This document shows positions 1 through 8,477 of a DNA stretch of 64,000 nt, one piece after another. The notes beneath the pieces were generated by a model that saw nothing but the letters and a program-made list of their open reading frames with translations, searched no databases and was not told the origin of the DNA. Source of the stretch: an uncultured Lachnospiraceae bacterium. Its GTDB lineage: Bacteria > Bacillota > Clostridia > Lachnospirales > Lachnospiraceae. A program made the translations under genes and the position numbers. Location: assembly GCA_947625755.1 (NCBI GenBank), contig CANQPJ010000001.1, positions 186,001-250,000 on the forward strand. Reading direction: 5' to 3'. Position 1 is the stretch's first letter; every line of letters begins with the position of its first letter.

Positions 1-1
1 T

Positions 2-928
2 ACGGAAAACGGTACGGTAATATCGGAAGGAAAAAAGTATAGGCTGAACAATACGGATTTTCCGACTATTGACAAAAATTCCCCTTATGAATTGACGGAC
101 GATGAAAAGGAAATAATTGATGAACTGAAGGAGTCATTTATAAACAGCAGCAGACTGAAACGACATATTACATTCCTGTTTGATAAGGGCAGTATGTATA
201 AATGCTTTAACGGAAATTTACTTTATCATGGCTGTGTTCCTCTTGATGAAAACGGGAATTTTTTTGGAATAAAGCTTTTTGGAAAAGTATATAAAGGAAG
301 AGCATATTTTGATGTTGCCGAAAAAATTGCAAGACGTGCATATTTCGGAAATGATAAAAACATAGAAGATATTGATTTTATGTGGTATTTATGGTGTGGG
401 AAAAAATCACCTTTATGCGGGAGGACAATCAAAAGTTTTGAACGCCGCTTTATAGACGACCAATCCGCATGGGAGGAGGAAACAGATTCCTATTACCGAT
501 TTTATCATATGGAAAGAATATGCAATATGATTTTGCGTGAATTTGATATGTATTCTCCTTCTTCTCATATTGTAAACGGACATACACCGGTTTTGACAGC
601 AAGAGGGGAACAGCCCATAAGAGCAAACGGAAAACTTATCGTTATTGACGGAGGTTTTTGCAGAGATTATCACGAAAAAACAGGAATCGCAGGATATACG
701 CTTATATACAATTCCCACGGGCTTCGAATTAAGGCTCATCAACCGTTTGAAAGTATAGAGAATGCTATGAAAGAAAATAGGGATATTCTTTCAAGCTCGG
801 AAAATGTTGAAACGGAAAACTACAGAATAATGGTAAAGCATACCGATAATGGCAAAAACATACAAACGGAAATCAATGATTTATACGATCTGCTTGGAGT
901 TTACAGAAACGGAAAAATTGATGAATAA
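2..928 (+). CDS. fbp: Fructose-1,6-bisphosphatase class III, C-terminal part (5' end outside window)
   Basis: The frame is open to the left edge, so only the last 309 or so residues are present; class III enzymes are usually about 640-670 residues. The family hydrolyses fructose 1,6-bisphosphate to fructose 6-phosphate in gluconeogenesis. Visible family signatures are the metallophosphoesterase-type VNGHTPV segment (about 570-590 in the window), followed by the KLIVIDGGFCRDYHEKTG stretch and the YNSHGLRIKAHQPF segment near the end. A TTG at 92 could be mistaken for a start, but the codons before it (positions 2-91) are open and read as ordinary protein, so it is internal. A strong hairpin follows at 952-983. 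Confidence 0.93.
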   Translation, partial: TENGTVISEGKKYRLNNTDFPTIDKNSPYELTDDEKEIIDELKESFINSSRLKRHITFLFDKGSMYKCFNGNLLYHGCVPLDENGNFFGIKLFGKVYKGRAYFDVAEKIARRAYFGNDKNIEDIDFMWYLWCGKKSPLCGRTIKSFERRFIDDQSAWEEETDSYYRFYHMERICNMILREFDMYSPSSHIVNGHTPVLTARGEQPIRANGKLIVIDGGFCRDYHEKTGIAGYTLIYNSHGLRIKAHQPFESIENAMKENRDILSSSENVETENYRIMVKHTDNGKNIQTEINDLYDLLGVYRNGKIDE

Positions 929-951
929 GATTATTAAATATGAAAAAACAG

Positions 952-983
952 AACCCTGCATCCGCATTAGCGGATGCAGGGTT
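952..983 (+). terminator. Terminator-like hairpin after fbp
   Basis: A perfect 14-bp stem (952-965 with 970-983) closes the loop ATTA. The T-run is not immediate: TTTTTT comes about 15 bases later, so it is not a textbook intrinsic terminator. The core (CTGCATCCGC, loop ATTA, complement) recurs identically on the transcribed strand after ppk1 at 21440-21473. Confidence 0.6.
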
Positions 984-1048
984 TACGAATTAAAATCTTT
1001 TTTATTTATATAGCGGATAGATTGCACACTATTATTTCATTATAGCAC

Positions 1049-1795
1049 CTACAACACTTTGGATAAAAATTCTTTCAAGCGTCCATCCTGTGGGTTTTCA
1101 AATAAATCCTTTGGATTACTATCCTCCAATATTGCTCCGTCTGCCATAAAAACAACTCTGCTTGCCACTTCTTTGGCGAATCCCATCTCATGGGTCACAA
1201 TAACCATTGTCATTCCTTCATTTGCTAAATCCCTAATCAAATCAAGCACTTCCCCAACCATTTCCGGGTCAAGTGCTGATGTTGGTTCATCAAACAGCAT
1301 AACATCCGGATTCATTGCCAATGCCCTTACAATGGCAATTCTCTGTTTTTGTCCGCCGGAGAGCATATTAGGATACTCGTCTCGCTTATCTGCCAGTCCG
1401 ATACGTTCCAGCAATTTCATGGCTTCCGCTTCTGCTTCTTCTTTTGTCTTTAATTTTAAATGAACCGGAGCCATTGTTATATTCTGTATCACTGTTTTAT
1501 GGGGAAATAAATTAAAGTGTTGGAATACCATTCCCATTTTTCTTCGATGAAGGTCAATATCCACTTTCTTATCAGCCAGATTTACTCCCTCAAAGTAAAT
1601 TGCACCGTATGTCACCGGCTCCAACATATTTAGGCTTCTCAAAAGTGTGGATTTTCCCGAGCCGGACGGTCCGATAACAGCTACAACCTCTCCTTTTTTT
1701 ATGTCTATACTGCAATGATTAAGTGCTTTTACTTTACCATGATTATACTCTTTTCCCACATCTACTACCGAAATCATATTATCGTTTGTCGCCAC
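1049..1795 (-). CDS. Polar amino acid ABC transporter, ATP-binding protein
   Basis: A 248-residue ATPase that powers uptake of a polar amino acid (GlnQ/ArtP/HisP family). Motifs seen: Walker [10 protein letters not shown] (residues 42-50), Q-loop FQHFN (91-95), signature LSGGQKQR (145-152), Walker [13 protein letters not shown] (165-176) and H-loop VTHEMGF. It starts at a GTG at 1795, with AAGGAG seven bases upstream, and overlaps the end of the permease gene by 17 bases, so the two are probably translationally coupled. It is the last gene of a run that begins with a threonine dehydratase-like gene (4361), then binding protein, permease and ATPase. The substrate cannot be read from the sequence. 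Confidence 0.93.
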   Translation of the reverse strand: MATNDNMISVVDVGKEYNHGKVKALNHCSIDIKKGEVVAVIGPSGSGKSTLLRSLNMLEPVTYGAIYFEGVNLADKKVDIDLHRRKMGMVFQHFNLFPHKTVIQNITMAPVHLKLKTKEEAEAEAMKLLERIGLADKRDEYPNMLSGGQKQRIAIVRALAMNPDVMLFDEPTSALDPEMVGEVLDLIRDLANEGMTMVIVTHEMGFAKEVASRVVFMADGAILEDSNPKDLFENPQDGRLKEFLSKVL

Positions 1796-2483
1796 GTCTC
1801 ATTCTCCTTTCTACTGCCTCGATTGCCTTGCTGGCAGGATAATTAATACAGAAATAAATAAGTGCAGCCACAACATATGGTCCGATAGTAATGTAGGTTG
1901 TTGCCGCTACTGTTTTTGCAGCCCACATGAGTTCCATCATGCCAAGCATAGAACAGATAGAAGACTCTTTTACCATTGTAATTACTTCATTTGCCAATGC
2001 CGGCAGAACATTTTTTACAGCCTGTGGCAAAACTACTTTAAACATTGCTGCTGAAGATGACAGACCAAGACTTCTTGCAGCCTCAGTCTGCCCTGCATCC
2101 ACAGCTAAAATTCCCGCTCGGAATATCTCTGCTACATATGCAGAACTGTTAAGCGCCAGCGCCAATACCCCCGGAATAAACATAGATACATTCACAAACC
2201 CCAATATCTGTATCGAGGGAAGTTTGATATAAGTAAAAATACCAAAATATATCAACGATAACTGTACCAATAATGGTGTGGAGCGAAATATGTCAATGTA
2301 AAGTCCTGATAAAAATTTAATAAATTTTATTTTGCTTAACCGAAGCACTGCCAAAAGCATGGCAGGAATAATAGCAAGCAGAACTGCACATACAGACAAC
2401 AATAAGGTGTACATCACTCCCTGTATAAACATTGTGTAATATTCCGGTAAAAATGTAAAATTAAAAAAACTGGTTGGCGACAT
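1779..2483 (-). CDS. Polar amino acid ABC transporter, permease
   Basis: A 234-residue inner-membrane permease of the His/Glu/Gln/Arg/opine family. It has several hydrophobic helices, the RSTPLLVQL segment around residue 68 typical of the family's N-terminal half, and an [23 protein letters not shown]-loop that contacts the ATPase. A single permease implies a homodimer in the complete importer. The ATG at 2483 has AAGGAG just upstream, and the gene follows the binding protein by 29 bases. Its partners are the binding protein at 2513-3331 and the ATPase at 1049-1795. Confidence 0.93.
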   Translation of the reverse strand: MSPTSFFNFTFLPEYYTMFIQGVMYTLLLSVCAVLLAIIPAMLLAVLRLSKIKFIKFLSGLYIDIFRSTPLLVQLSLIYFGIFTYIKLPSIQILGFVNVSMFIPGVLALALNSSAYVAEIFRAGILAVDAGQTEAARSLGLSSSAAMFKVVLPQAVKNVLPALANEVITMVKESSICSMLGMMELMWAAKTVAATTYITIGPYVVAALIYFCINYPASKAIEAVERRMRRGDKR

Positions 2484-2512
2484 AACAAATCTCCTTTTAC
2501 TTCACTGATAAA

Positions 2513-3331
2513 TTATTCTACTGCTTTATCTGCTTTTGCATCAGCATCTTTAATCCACTGATCAACTAATTTGCTATCTACAGCATTTTTAATTGACTTA
2601 TTAATCGCTTTAAGGATTCCCTTCGGGTCACCTTTCTGAACAGCAACACGATATGGAGCTGCCTCACCTAATTTAATATCTGCTATTTCCATATCATCAT
2701 TTTCCTGCGCATACTGCTGTGCAACCGCTCCATCTAAAATAGCGGCATCACACTTATTATACGCCAGACTGTTTACAATATCGTTAACACTTGTAAGCGC
2801 TAAAAGTTTTGATTTCTTAAAATCTTTATTTACAATATCTGCCTTTGTAGTTCCCGATTGCGCTGCAATTGTCTTTCCTGCTAAAGAATCTGCATCCTTA
2901 TATGTATCCTTTTTATCAGCTTTTACCAATACCATCGGAGGTAAGTCGGTATAATACGCATCAGAAAAATCAACTACTTTTTCTCTCTTTCCGTCTTTTT
3001 CCACAGCAGAGATAACCATATCTACTTCACCCTTTTGAAGCGCTGCCATCAGACTGTCAAAATTCATATTTGAAATTTCAAGTTTGGCATCCATATCTTT
3101 TGCAATCTGTTTTGCCAGTGAAATATCAATACCTGCATACTGCTGTTTCTTGTTTTCATCTAAAATGATAAACTCAAATGGAGGATAATCTGCTGATGTT
3201 CCAAGAACAATTTTAGATATTTTTTTAGTTTCCTCCGTCTTTGCGTCCTTATTGCTGCCACAGGCAGCAAGTCCGCACATCATAGTTACAACAAGTGCAA
3301 CTGCCATCAGTTTTCCAAAAAATTTTTTCAT
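2513..3331 (-). CDS. Amino acid ABC transporter, substrate-binding lipoprotein
   Basis: A 272-residue solute-binding protein (SBP_bac_3 fold). The N-terminus is a lipoprotein signal: positive start MKKFFGK, hydrophobic core and lipobox LAAC near residue 24, so it should be lipid-anchored outside the membrane. The typical family pattern GTSADYPPFEF, then GIDISLAKQIAKDM, then AAQSGTT is present. The C-terminus is rich in Lys and Asp. Spacing to the upstream PLP-enzyme gene is only 61 bases, without a terminator in between, which suggests one transcript. That neighbour hints that Thr or Ser could be a ligand, but this is inference only. Confidence 0.92.
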   Translation of the reverse strand: MKKFFGKLMAVALVVTMMCGLAACGSNKDAKTEETKKISKIVLGTSADYPPFEFIILDENKKQQYAGIDISLAKQIAKDMDAKLEISNMNFDSLMAALQKGEVDMVISAVEKDGKREKVVDFSDAYYTDLPPMVLVKADKKDTYKDADSLAGKTIAAQSGTTKADIVNKDFKKSKLLALTSVNDIVNSLAYNKCDAAILDGAVAQQYAQENDDMEIADIKLGEAAPYRVAVQKGDPKGILKAINKSIKNAVDSKLVDQWIKDADAKADKAVE

Positions 3332-3392
3332 AACTTTTTACCTTTGTCTTTTAGACTTCCTTTCTTTTATAATAATATGCCTTCACACATAT

Positions 3393-4361
3393 TTACCGAT
3401 GTAATACTTCCCTTAAAATATGATTATTTGCATTTCCTCCGCTAATAACCAATGCAATATTTTTTCCACGGAATTGCTGTTCATACTGCATAAATGCAGC
3501 TATTGGCACAGCGCCGGCTGCCTCTGCCACAATTTTTTCATTGAGTATGGCATGTGCCATTGCATCTCTGACAACGCTTTCCTTTACTTCAAGTGAATCA
3601 TCTACCAGTTCCCGCATAGAGTAAGAGAGTTTTCCAATACCACCTACCATTGCTTCGCAGATAGACTCCTCACTGGGATACTCATGGTATAACTGATTTT
3701 CCTGAACGGATTTTATCCATGCCGGACAACTTTCCGAATATACACCGATGATTTCAACATCAGGACGAATCATTTTTACCGCAAGCGCTGTGCTGGTACA
3801 AAGCCCGCCACCGCCTATGGGAAGAATAATAGTATCAATATCCGGATTCTGCCGCATGATTTCCATGCCCACAGTTCCCTGACCTGCATAAACGTCCTTA
3901 TCTTCATCCCATCCGTCTATATATGTATAATTATTCTGATTAATATACTCCATTCCCTGCGCATAAGCATCATCAAAACAATTTCCCATCATCAGGACTT
4001 TTCCGCCATATGCTTTTATCTTTTCAATTTTACTATCAGGTGTATTTTGGGGAACAATAATGGTAGCCGGTCTCATATGAAGCATTTGCGTTGCGTAAGC
4101 AACTGCAATGCCGTGATTGCCTGATGAAATAGCGGCAATCCTCCTATCTTTATCCTTGTCTGTTTCAGATAACAATAAGATTTTATTTAATGCTCCCCGG
4201 ATTTTAAATGCCTTAATGGGCTGCTGACACTCCAGTTTCAAAAAGACATTTTTTTCTTTGCTCAAATAAATCGATTTTTCTAAAGGAGTATCACTTATAT
4301 ACTTTGACAATCGCTCTTTTGCCTTTAATATATCATCATATTTTAATTTTTCGGTATACAT
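3393..4361 (-). CDS. Threonine dehydratase / serine racemase-like PLP enzyme
   Basis: A 322-residue fold-type II PLP enzyme. It carries AFKIRGALNK, where K53 is the expected PLP lysine (most relatives have SFKxRGA, so Ser is replaced by Ala), SSGNHGIAVAYA (the Asn binding the PLP hydroxyl), and a phosphate-binding GGGGL loop in the middle. There is no C-terminal ACT-like regulatory domain, so it is the short catabolic type: threonine or serine ammonia-lyase, or serine racemase. These activities cannot be separated from sequence alone. It is followed by an amino-acid importer, consistent with uptake and deamination of a hydroxy amino acid. Confidence 0.85.
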   Translation of the reverse strand: MYTEKLKYDDILKAKERLSKYISDTPLEKSIYLSKEKNVFLKLECQQPIKAFKIRGALNKILLLSETDKDKDRRIAAISSGNHGIAVAYATQMLHMRPATIIVPQNTPDSKIEKIKAYGGKVLMMGNCFDDAYAQGMEYINQNNYTYIDGWDEDKDVYAGQGTVGMEIMRQNPDIDTIILPIGGGGLCTSTALAVKMIRPDVEIIGVYSESCPAWIKSVQENQLYHEYPSEESICEAMVGGIGKLSYSMRELVDDSLEVKESVVRDAMAHAILNEKIVAEAAGAVPIAAFMQYEQQFRGKNIALVISGGNANNHILREVLHR

Positions 4362-4410
4362 GAATAACTCCTATCTTTTATACAGAAACTTGCAGATATT
4401 ATACATGAAA

Positions 4411-4444
4411 AAAATGCTTATTTCAATTAAATAAGCATTTTTTT
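4411..4444 (-). terminator. Intrinsic terminator between the two amino-acid transport operons
   Basis: A palindrome AAATGCTTAT / ATAAGCATTT (4412-4421 with 4431-4440) lies right after the second binding-protein gene. On the minus strand the stem is followed by T-rich sequence. It separates the operon at 4479-7441 from the threonine dehydratase operon. Confidence 0.75.
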
Positions 4445-4478
4445 GAATAGTTTTTGAATATTTATTTATAATAAGCTT

Positions 4479-5339
4479 TTACTTAATCACTCCGCCTTCT
4501 ACCACAAGACTGTCAATATCTACTTCCGTGCCATATACCGGCTCTAATGTTTCTTTATAATCTTTGTGGAAAAACTGTTCCTCTGCCAGTTTTTTAATTT
4601 CATTGTTTATCCATAGCAGCAGGGTAGTATTTCCCTTTGTTACTGCCGGCGCAATGGTATCAACATTTCCAAGGGATTCAATACCCACTGTAAATCCTTT
4701 ATTTTGAATTGCCCATGCAAGAACTTCCGTATTATCCGTTGAAAATGCATCTCCTCTCCCATCAAGCAGTGCATTGTAGGCTTCCGTATACTGATCAAAC
4801 TTTAATAATTTTATATCCGGATAGTTTTCGGAAAAATAAGTTTCTGCCGTTGTACCTTTTGCAACAATTAATGTTTTCCCCTTTAAATCATCCGGAGACT
4901 TAATTAAGGCTTTATCCGGAGAAACAACACCAAGGGCAACCTTCATATACGGAAGAGCAAAATCTACCTTTTCTGCCCTTTCATCTGTCACTGTGAAATT
5001 TGCAAGAATAATATCAACTTTACCGGATTCTAAATACTCAACACGGCTTGCAGGATCCGTAACGACATATCTGACATCTACACCCAGATCTTTTGCTATA
5101 CGCTGTGCAAAATAGACGTCATATCCACGGTATTTACCATTTTCATCTACATAACCAAATGGATTTTTGTCGCTGAACACACCAATTTTTACTGTTCCGC
5201 TTTTTTTAATTTCATCTACAGTCCGATAAATCCTGTCACCATTTACCGACTTCTTTTTATTAAAACCACATCCTGTCAACGCTGTCACAGTAAATACAAA
5301 TACAAAGAATACACCAAAAACCTTATTTAATTTTTTCAT
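4479..5339 (-). CDS. Amino acid ABC transporter, substrate-binding lipoprotein (second system)
   Basis: A 286-residue SBP_bac_3 protein. The signal peptide ends in lipobox LTGC (Cys about residue 24). The pattern VKIGVFSDKNPFGYVDENGKYRGYDVYFAQRIA is the start of the ligand-binding domain; its ...GYD... form resembles glutamate/aspartate/glutamine binders, though the ligand is not certain. Its ATG overlaps the stop of the ATPase gene in an ATGA arrangement (5336-5339), so translation is coupled. It is the last of four genes encoding a complete importer with two different permeases. Confidence 0.92.
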   Translation of the reverse strand: MKKLNKVFGVFFVFVFTVTALTGCGFNKKKSVNGDRIYRTVDEIKKSGTVKIGVFSDKNPFGYVDENGKYRGYDVYFAQRIAKDLGVDVRYVVTDPASRVEYLESGKVDIILANFTVTDERAEKVDFALPYMKVALGVVSPDKALIKSPDDLKGKTLIVAKGTTAETYFSENYPDIKLLKFDQYTEAYNALLDGRGDAFSTDNTEVLAWAIQNKGFTVGIESLGNVDTIAPAVTKGNTTLLLWINNEIKKLAEEQFFHKDYKETLEPVYGTEVDIDSLVVEGGVIK

Positions 5340-6112
5340 TTTTCTCCCTTTCCTCTTTCTTCTTTAAATTCAAATTTGAAAGTATTCAAAAATTTTCCTG
5401 CTCTCTCTGTCTTTGGCTGTCTGAAAAAATCATCAGGGGTATTTTCTTCGACAATCTTTCCTTCATCCAAAAATATTATTTTATCTGCAACTGCCCTTGC
5501 AAACTGCATTTCATGGGTGACAATCAACATTGTTGCACCCTTGCCTGCCAATTCAAGCATAACATCCAGAACTTCTCTTACCATCTCCGGGTCTAGGGCT
5601 GCTGTCACTTCATCAAACAACATAATTTTAGGATGCATTATCAAAGCTCTTGCAATAGCCACTCTCTGTTTTTGACCGCCGGAAAGTTCCCTTGGATACA
5701 CATTCTTTTTTTCCAAAAGCCCTATTCGCTCTAATAATTCTTCAGCTTCATTTTTTACTTCCTGTTTTTCTCTTTTTTGAGCTTTTACCGGTCCAAGCAT
5801 TATATTATCCATAACCGTCATATGAGGAAACAAATCATAGCTTTGAAAGACCATTCCTACTTTCTGCCTCACGTTCTTCCAATTTGTTTTATTGCCGGTA
5901 ATAACCTCCCCATCCAGCAATATTTCCCCGGACTGAATTTGTTCCAGTCCGTTAATACATCGTAGAAATGTACTCTTACCGCATCCGGATGGACCGATGA
6001 TTACGATAACTTCTCCTTTATGTACATTCAGAGAAACACCGTTTAATACCGCTCCATTTCCGTAATCTTTAACCAATTTTCGTATCTCCAGCAATTTTTC
6101 TCCTTTACTCAA
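5336..6112 (-). CDS. Amino acid ABC transporter, ATP-binding protein (second system)
   Basis: A 258-residue ATPase with Walker A GPSGCGKST (residues 40-48), Q-loop FQSYD, signature LSGGQKQR (143-150) and Walker B IMLFDEVTAALD (163-174). The usual DEPTSALD is DEVTAALD here, a known variant. I place the start at the TTG at 6112 because GAGGTGAT lies five bases upstream; another TTG a few codons in also has an AAGGAG. The C-terminus has a short charged tail (FEFKEERGKGEK). It sits 11 bases after the second permease. Confidence 0.92.
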   Translation of the reverse strand: MSKGEKLLEIRKLVKDYGNGAVLNGVSLNVHKGEVIVIIGPSGCGKSTFLRCINGLEQIQSGEILLDGEVITGNKTNWKNVRQKVGMVFQSYDLFPHMTVMDNIMLGPVKAQKREKQEVKNEAEELLERIGLLEKKNVYPRELSGGQKQRVAIARALIMHPKIMLFDEVTAALDPEMVREVLDVMLELAGKGATMLIVTHEMQFARAVADKIIFLDEGKIVEENTPDDFFRQPKTERAGKFLNTFKFEFKEERGKGEK

Positions 6113-6123
6113 ACTATATCACC

Positions 6124-6801
6124 TCAATTCTCCCAGACTTTCTCTAATTTCTTTGCCAGCAATGAAATAGGCCAGCATATAAGGAAGTATAGAAAAAATA
6201 TTGTTGCATAAATCCATAATGCCGAATCAGGAACCGTGTATCTGTTTGCCTCGATAATCTGCTGTGCCACTTTCAACACCTCCACAACACCAATTAAAAC
6301 AATTAAAGATGTTGTTTTAATCATTCTGGTGGTCAGGTTAATTGCCAGAGGAATCAGTCTCCTTAATGTTTGAGGAATAATTATATATCTGTAAATCTGT
6401 TTTTTATCTAATCCCAGCGCCGCGCCACTTTCATATTGGTGCCTCGGAATAGAAATCAATGCGCCTCTTACTAAATCTCCCATCTCCGCTGTTCCCCACA
6501 TTGTAAAAACAATAACTGCTGAAACTTCTCCGGAAAGATTAATTCCGAAGGATTTTGTAAGTCCGAAATAGACCAAAAACAACAAGACTAACTGTGGCAT
6601 AATCCGGATAAATTCAAGATAAATCTTTGATACCACTCTTATTACCTGATTTTTCATAGTCATTATCATTCCAAAGAAAATCCCTAAAATAATGGAAAGT
6701 ACAACTGCTAAAAGAGATATGGAAACCGTAACCCACAGTCCCTCAAGAAGTCTTTTGAAGTTTTCCCCCATAAATAATACTTTAATTCCCAAATCCTGCA
6801 T
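6124..6801 (-). CDS. Amino acid ABC transporter, permease 2 (second system)
   Basis: A permease of 225 residues from the His/Glu/Gln family, with about five hydrophobic segments and the EAA-like loop YESGAALGLDKKQIYRYIIIP. A longer reading to 6831 exists, but the ATG at 6801 (MQDLGIKVL) has AAGGAGG at 6809-6815, seven bases away, so that is the start. It overlaps the preceding permease gene by 20 bases. Two non-identical permeases in a row mean the membrane part is a heterodimer, as in glutamate/aspartate or glutamine systems. Confidence 0.92.
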   Translation of the reverse strand: MQDLGIKVLFMGENFKRLLEGLWVTVSISLLAVVLSIILGIFFGMIMTMKNQVIRVVSKIYLEFIRIMPQLVLLFLVYFGLTKSFGINLSGEVSAVIVFTMWGTAEMGDLVRGALISIPRHQYESGAALGLDKKQIYRYIIIPQTLRRLIPLAINLTTRMIKTTSLIVLIGVVEVLKVAQQIIEANRYTVPDSALWIYATIFFLYFLICWPISLLAKKLEKVWEN

Positions 6802-7441
6802 ATCGCAGCCTCCTTTCCAGTACAGCAGCAATAATTGATATTGGCAGCAAAAGAATTAAGTATGAAGCTACCAACATCATCAATGCTTCATCGGTATTGT
6901 AATATAACCCAATCAGGTCCTTTGCCACATACATCAAATCCGCTAATGCCACAACACTGAAAACAGACGTCTCTTTCATTAAAAAAATAATGTTAGCGCA
7001 CAATGCCGGAACAGATATGGATAATGCCTGCGGAAATATTACAGTCCGCATAACCTGCCAGCGGTTTAACCCAATGCAAAGCCCTGATTCTAATTGGATT
7101 TTTTCGATGGATTCCAGACCACTTCGAAATGCTTCCGCCATATAGCTTCCTCCAAGAAACGTTAATCCGATAATGGCACAGGTTACTGACTCGAGCTTTA
7201 TTCCTGCCTTTGGAAGCCCAAAATACAATAAAAACAGTTGAACCAAAAGGGGTGTATTTCGTGAAAGTTCAATATATACAGTTATAATTTTCTTTAACAC
7301 AGGTATTTTATAATACTGAATTATCGAACAGACAAATCCAATAATTAACGAAAGAATAATTCCCTCTATTGCAATACATATGGTCAGTTTTGCGGCTTCC
7401 ACATACATTGGTACATATTCTTTTATAAATGATATATCCAA
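6782..7441 (-). CDS. Amino acid ABC transporter, permease 1 (second system)
   Basis: A 219-residue permease, first gene of the second importer operon. It shows the ELSRNTPLLVQLFLLYFGLP segment (family hallmark) and an EAA-like loop LESGLCIGLNRWQVMRTVIFPQ. The start is a TTG at 7441: no in-frame ATG lies upstream, and GGGGGA is about nine bases before it. Transcription probably begins within the AT-rich 120 bases upstream, where there is a perfect small palindrome (7485-7498). Confidence 0.88.
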   Translation of the reverse strand: MDISFIKEYVPMYVEAAKLTICIAIEGIILSLIIGFVCSIIQYYKIPVLKKIITVYIELSRNTPLLVQLFLLYFGLPKAGIKLESVTCAIIGLTFLGGSYMAEAFRSGLESIEKIQLESGLCIGLNRWQVMRTVIFPQALSISVPALCANIIFLMKETSVFSVVALADLMYVAKDLIGLYYNTDEALMMLVASYLILLLPISIIAAVLERRLRYAGFGN

Positions 7442-7484
7442 ACCTTCATTCCCCCTTTCATATTTTTTATAATTATTCCTATAT

Positions 7485-7498
7485 GAATATAAATATTC
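7485..7498. promoter_or_regulatory. Possible operator upstream of second amino-acid importer
   Basis: A perfect 14-base inverted repeat, GAATAT then two bases then ATATTC, lies about 45 bases before the TTG start of the operon. A weak promoter-like pair (TTGAAA at 7500-7505 and TATAGG about 16 bases on, minus strand) brackets it, which would put the palindrome between -35 and -10. This is a weak call in AT-rich DNA. Confidence 0.3.
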
Positions 7499-7576
7499 TT
7501 TTCAAGATTAATGTTTACACTTCATTTATCTGATTTTTACTATGAGAATACATAATTTTATATTTGAAACAAAAAA

Positions 7577-7632
7577 AGATATGATATAAAGCAGTGGCAA
7601 ACATCCTGCCAATGCCTTATATCATACCTTTT
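7577..7632 (-). terminator. Terminator of the small membrane protein pair
   Basis: A long stem (about 20 bp with a few mismatches: AGATATGATATAAAGCAGTG against CACTGCC/AATGCCTTATATCATACC type arms) with T-runs on both sides lies 48 bases downstream of the DUF2752-like gene on the minus strand. Confidence 0.65.
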
Positions 7633-7679
7633 TCTTTAATACTACCGCAGCGTTTTCTTATAAAGTCAAGATTCAATTA

Positions 7680-8048
7680 TTATATATTTCTCACAATTCC
7701 CCATATAACTGCCAGTACAATAAATACATAACAAGTGATATTTTCAAATTTTTTTAATTTTACTTCTCCGGTTCTCACATATTGAAAAACATGCCACAGC
7801 ACTGCTGCCAGAATCACCGGAGCAATTAAAAACACAAACTGATTTTCTAGAAAAGCACTATGGAAATCCAAACGCAATAAATCAATTATCATATGGGTAA
7901 GACCACATCCCGGACATTTTAATCCTGTTATCTCACGATAAACACAAGGAATGCCGAAGCCTGTAAAAACACAGACCCCGGCATATATTAATCCTGTTAC
8001 TAAAATAATTCCAAAATATTTTACTACCTTAAAAAAACGTTCTCTCAT
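7680..8048 (-). CDS. DUF2752-like small membrane protein
   Basis: A 122-residue protein with about three hydrophobic helices. The motif GLKCPGCGLTH around residues 44-54 is the hallmark of the DUF2752 family, whose function is not known. The CPGCG pair could bind metal or form a disulfide, but that is speculation. It begins two bases after the DUF4234-like gene, so the two are surely co-transcribed. A hairpin terminator follows at 7577-7632. Confidence 0.8.
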   Translation of the reverse strand: MRERFFKVVKYFGIILVTGLIYAGVCVFTGFGIPCVYREITGLKCPGCGLTHMIIDLLRLDFHSAFLENQFVFLIAPVILAAVLWHVFQYVRTGEVKLKKFENITCYVFIVLAVIWGIVRNI

Positions 8049-8050
8049 AT

Positions 8051-8395
8051 TTAAGCAAGTTTATTTAATTCATTCTGCATTAATGCATAAGAAATAATAC
8101 TTAAACCAACCACTGCAAGAATCAAATAAAGAATTCCTGAATTACTTGAAGGGATATTTTTCTGTTGTTTTGCCTGATCAATCTTTTCTCCCTGTTTGTA
8201 CATCCAATAAAGACCATAAATTCCACACGTAATCAGACTCAGCAGAAACGCAACACCACCTGATGTATTACTGCCTGCTGACATAGATACGGCATTTGCA
8301 TCATCAGTTAATACTATAAACCAGTAAATTCCATAAATTCCACACGTAACAATGGATAAAATAATGCACACCGCAACGTTTCTCTGTTGTATCAT
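8051..8395 (-). CDS. DUF4234-like small membrane protein
   Basis: A 114-residue protein with two copies of the same element, SIVTCGIYGIYWF (about 14-26) and SLITCGIYGLYWM (about 53-65), then a third C-terminal helix. The TCGIYGxYW pattern is typical of DUF4234 proteins; no function is established. The ATG at 8395 has TAGGAGGAAAAG upstream. It is the first gene of a two-gene unit with the DUF2752-like protein; the pairing of two membrane DUFs suggests a joint envelope role, unproven. Confidence 0.78.
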   Translation of the reverse strand: MIQQRNVAVCIILSIVTCGIYGIYWFIVLTDDANAVSMSAGSNTSGGVAFLLSLITCGIYGLYWMYKQGEKIDQAKQQKNIPSSNSGILYLILAVVGLSIISYALMQNELNKLA

Positions 8396-8477
8396 AGACT
8401 TTTCCTCCTAATGTTCTAATAAATACAGTATACGCTACTGTACTGTATCTGTCAAATGACACGAAAACTCACCACGT

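Noticed and set aside
1059..1463. Plus-strand frame of 134 codons opposite the ATPase gene
   Set aside because: A mirror frame of the Walker-motif gene; composition is a by-product of the real frame.
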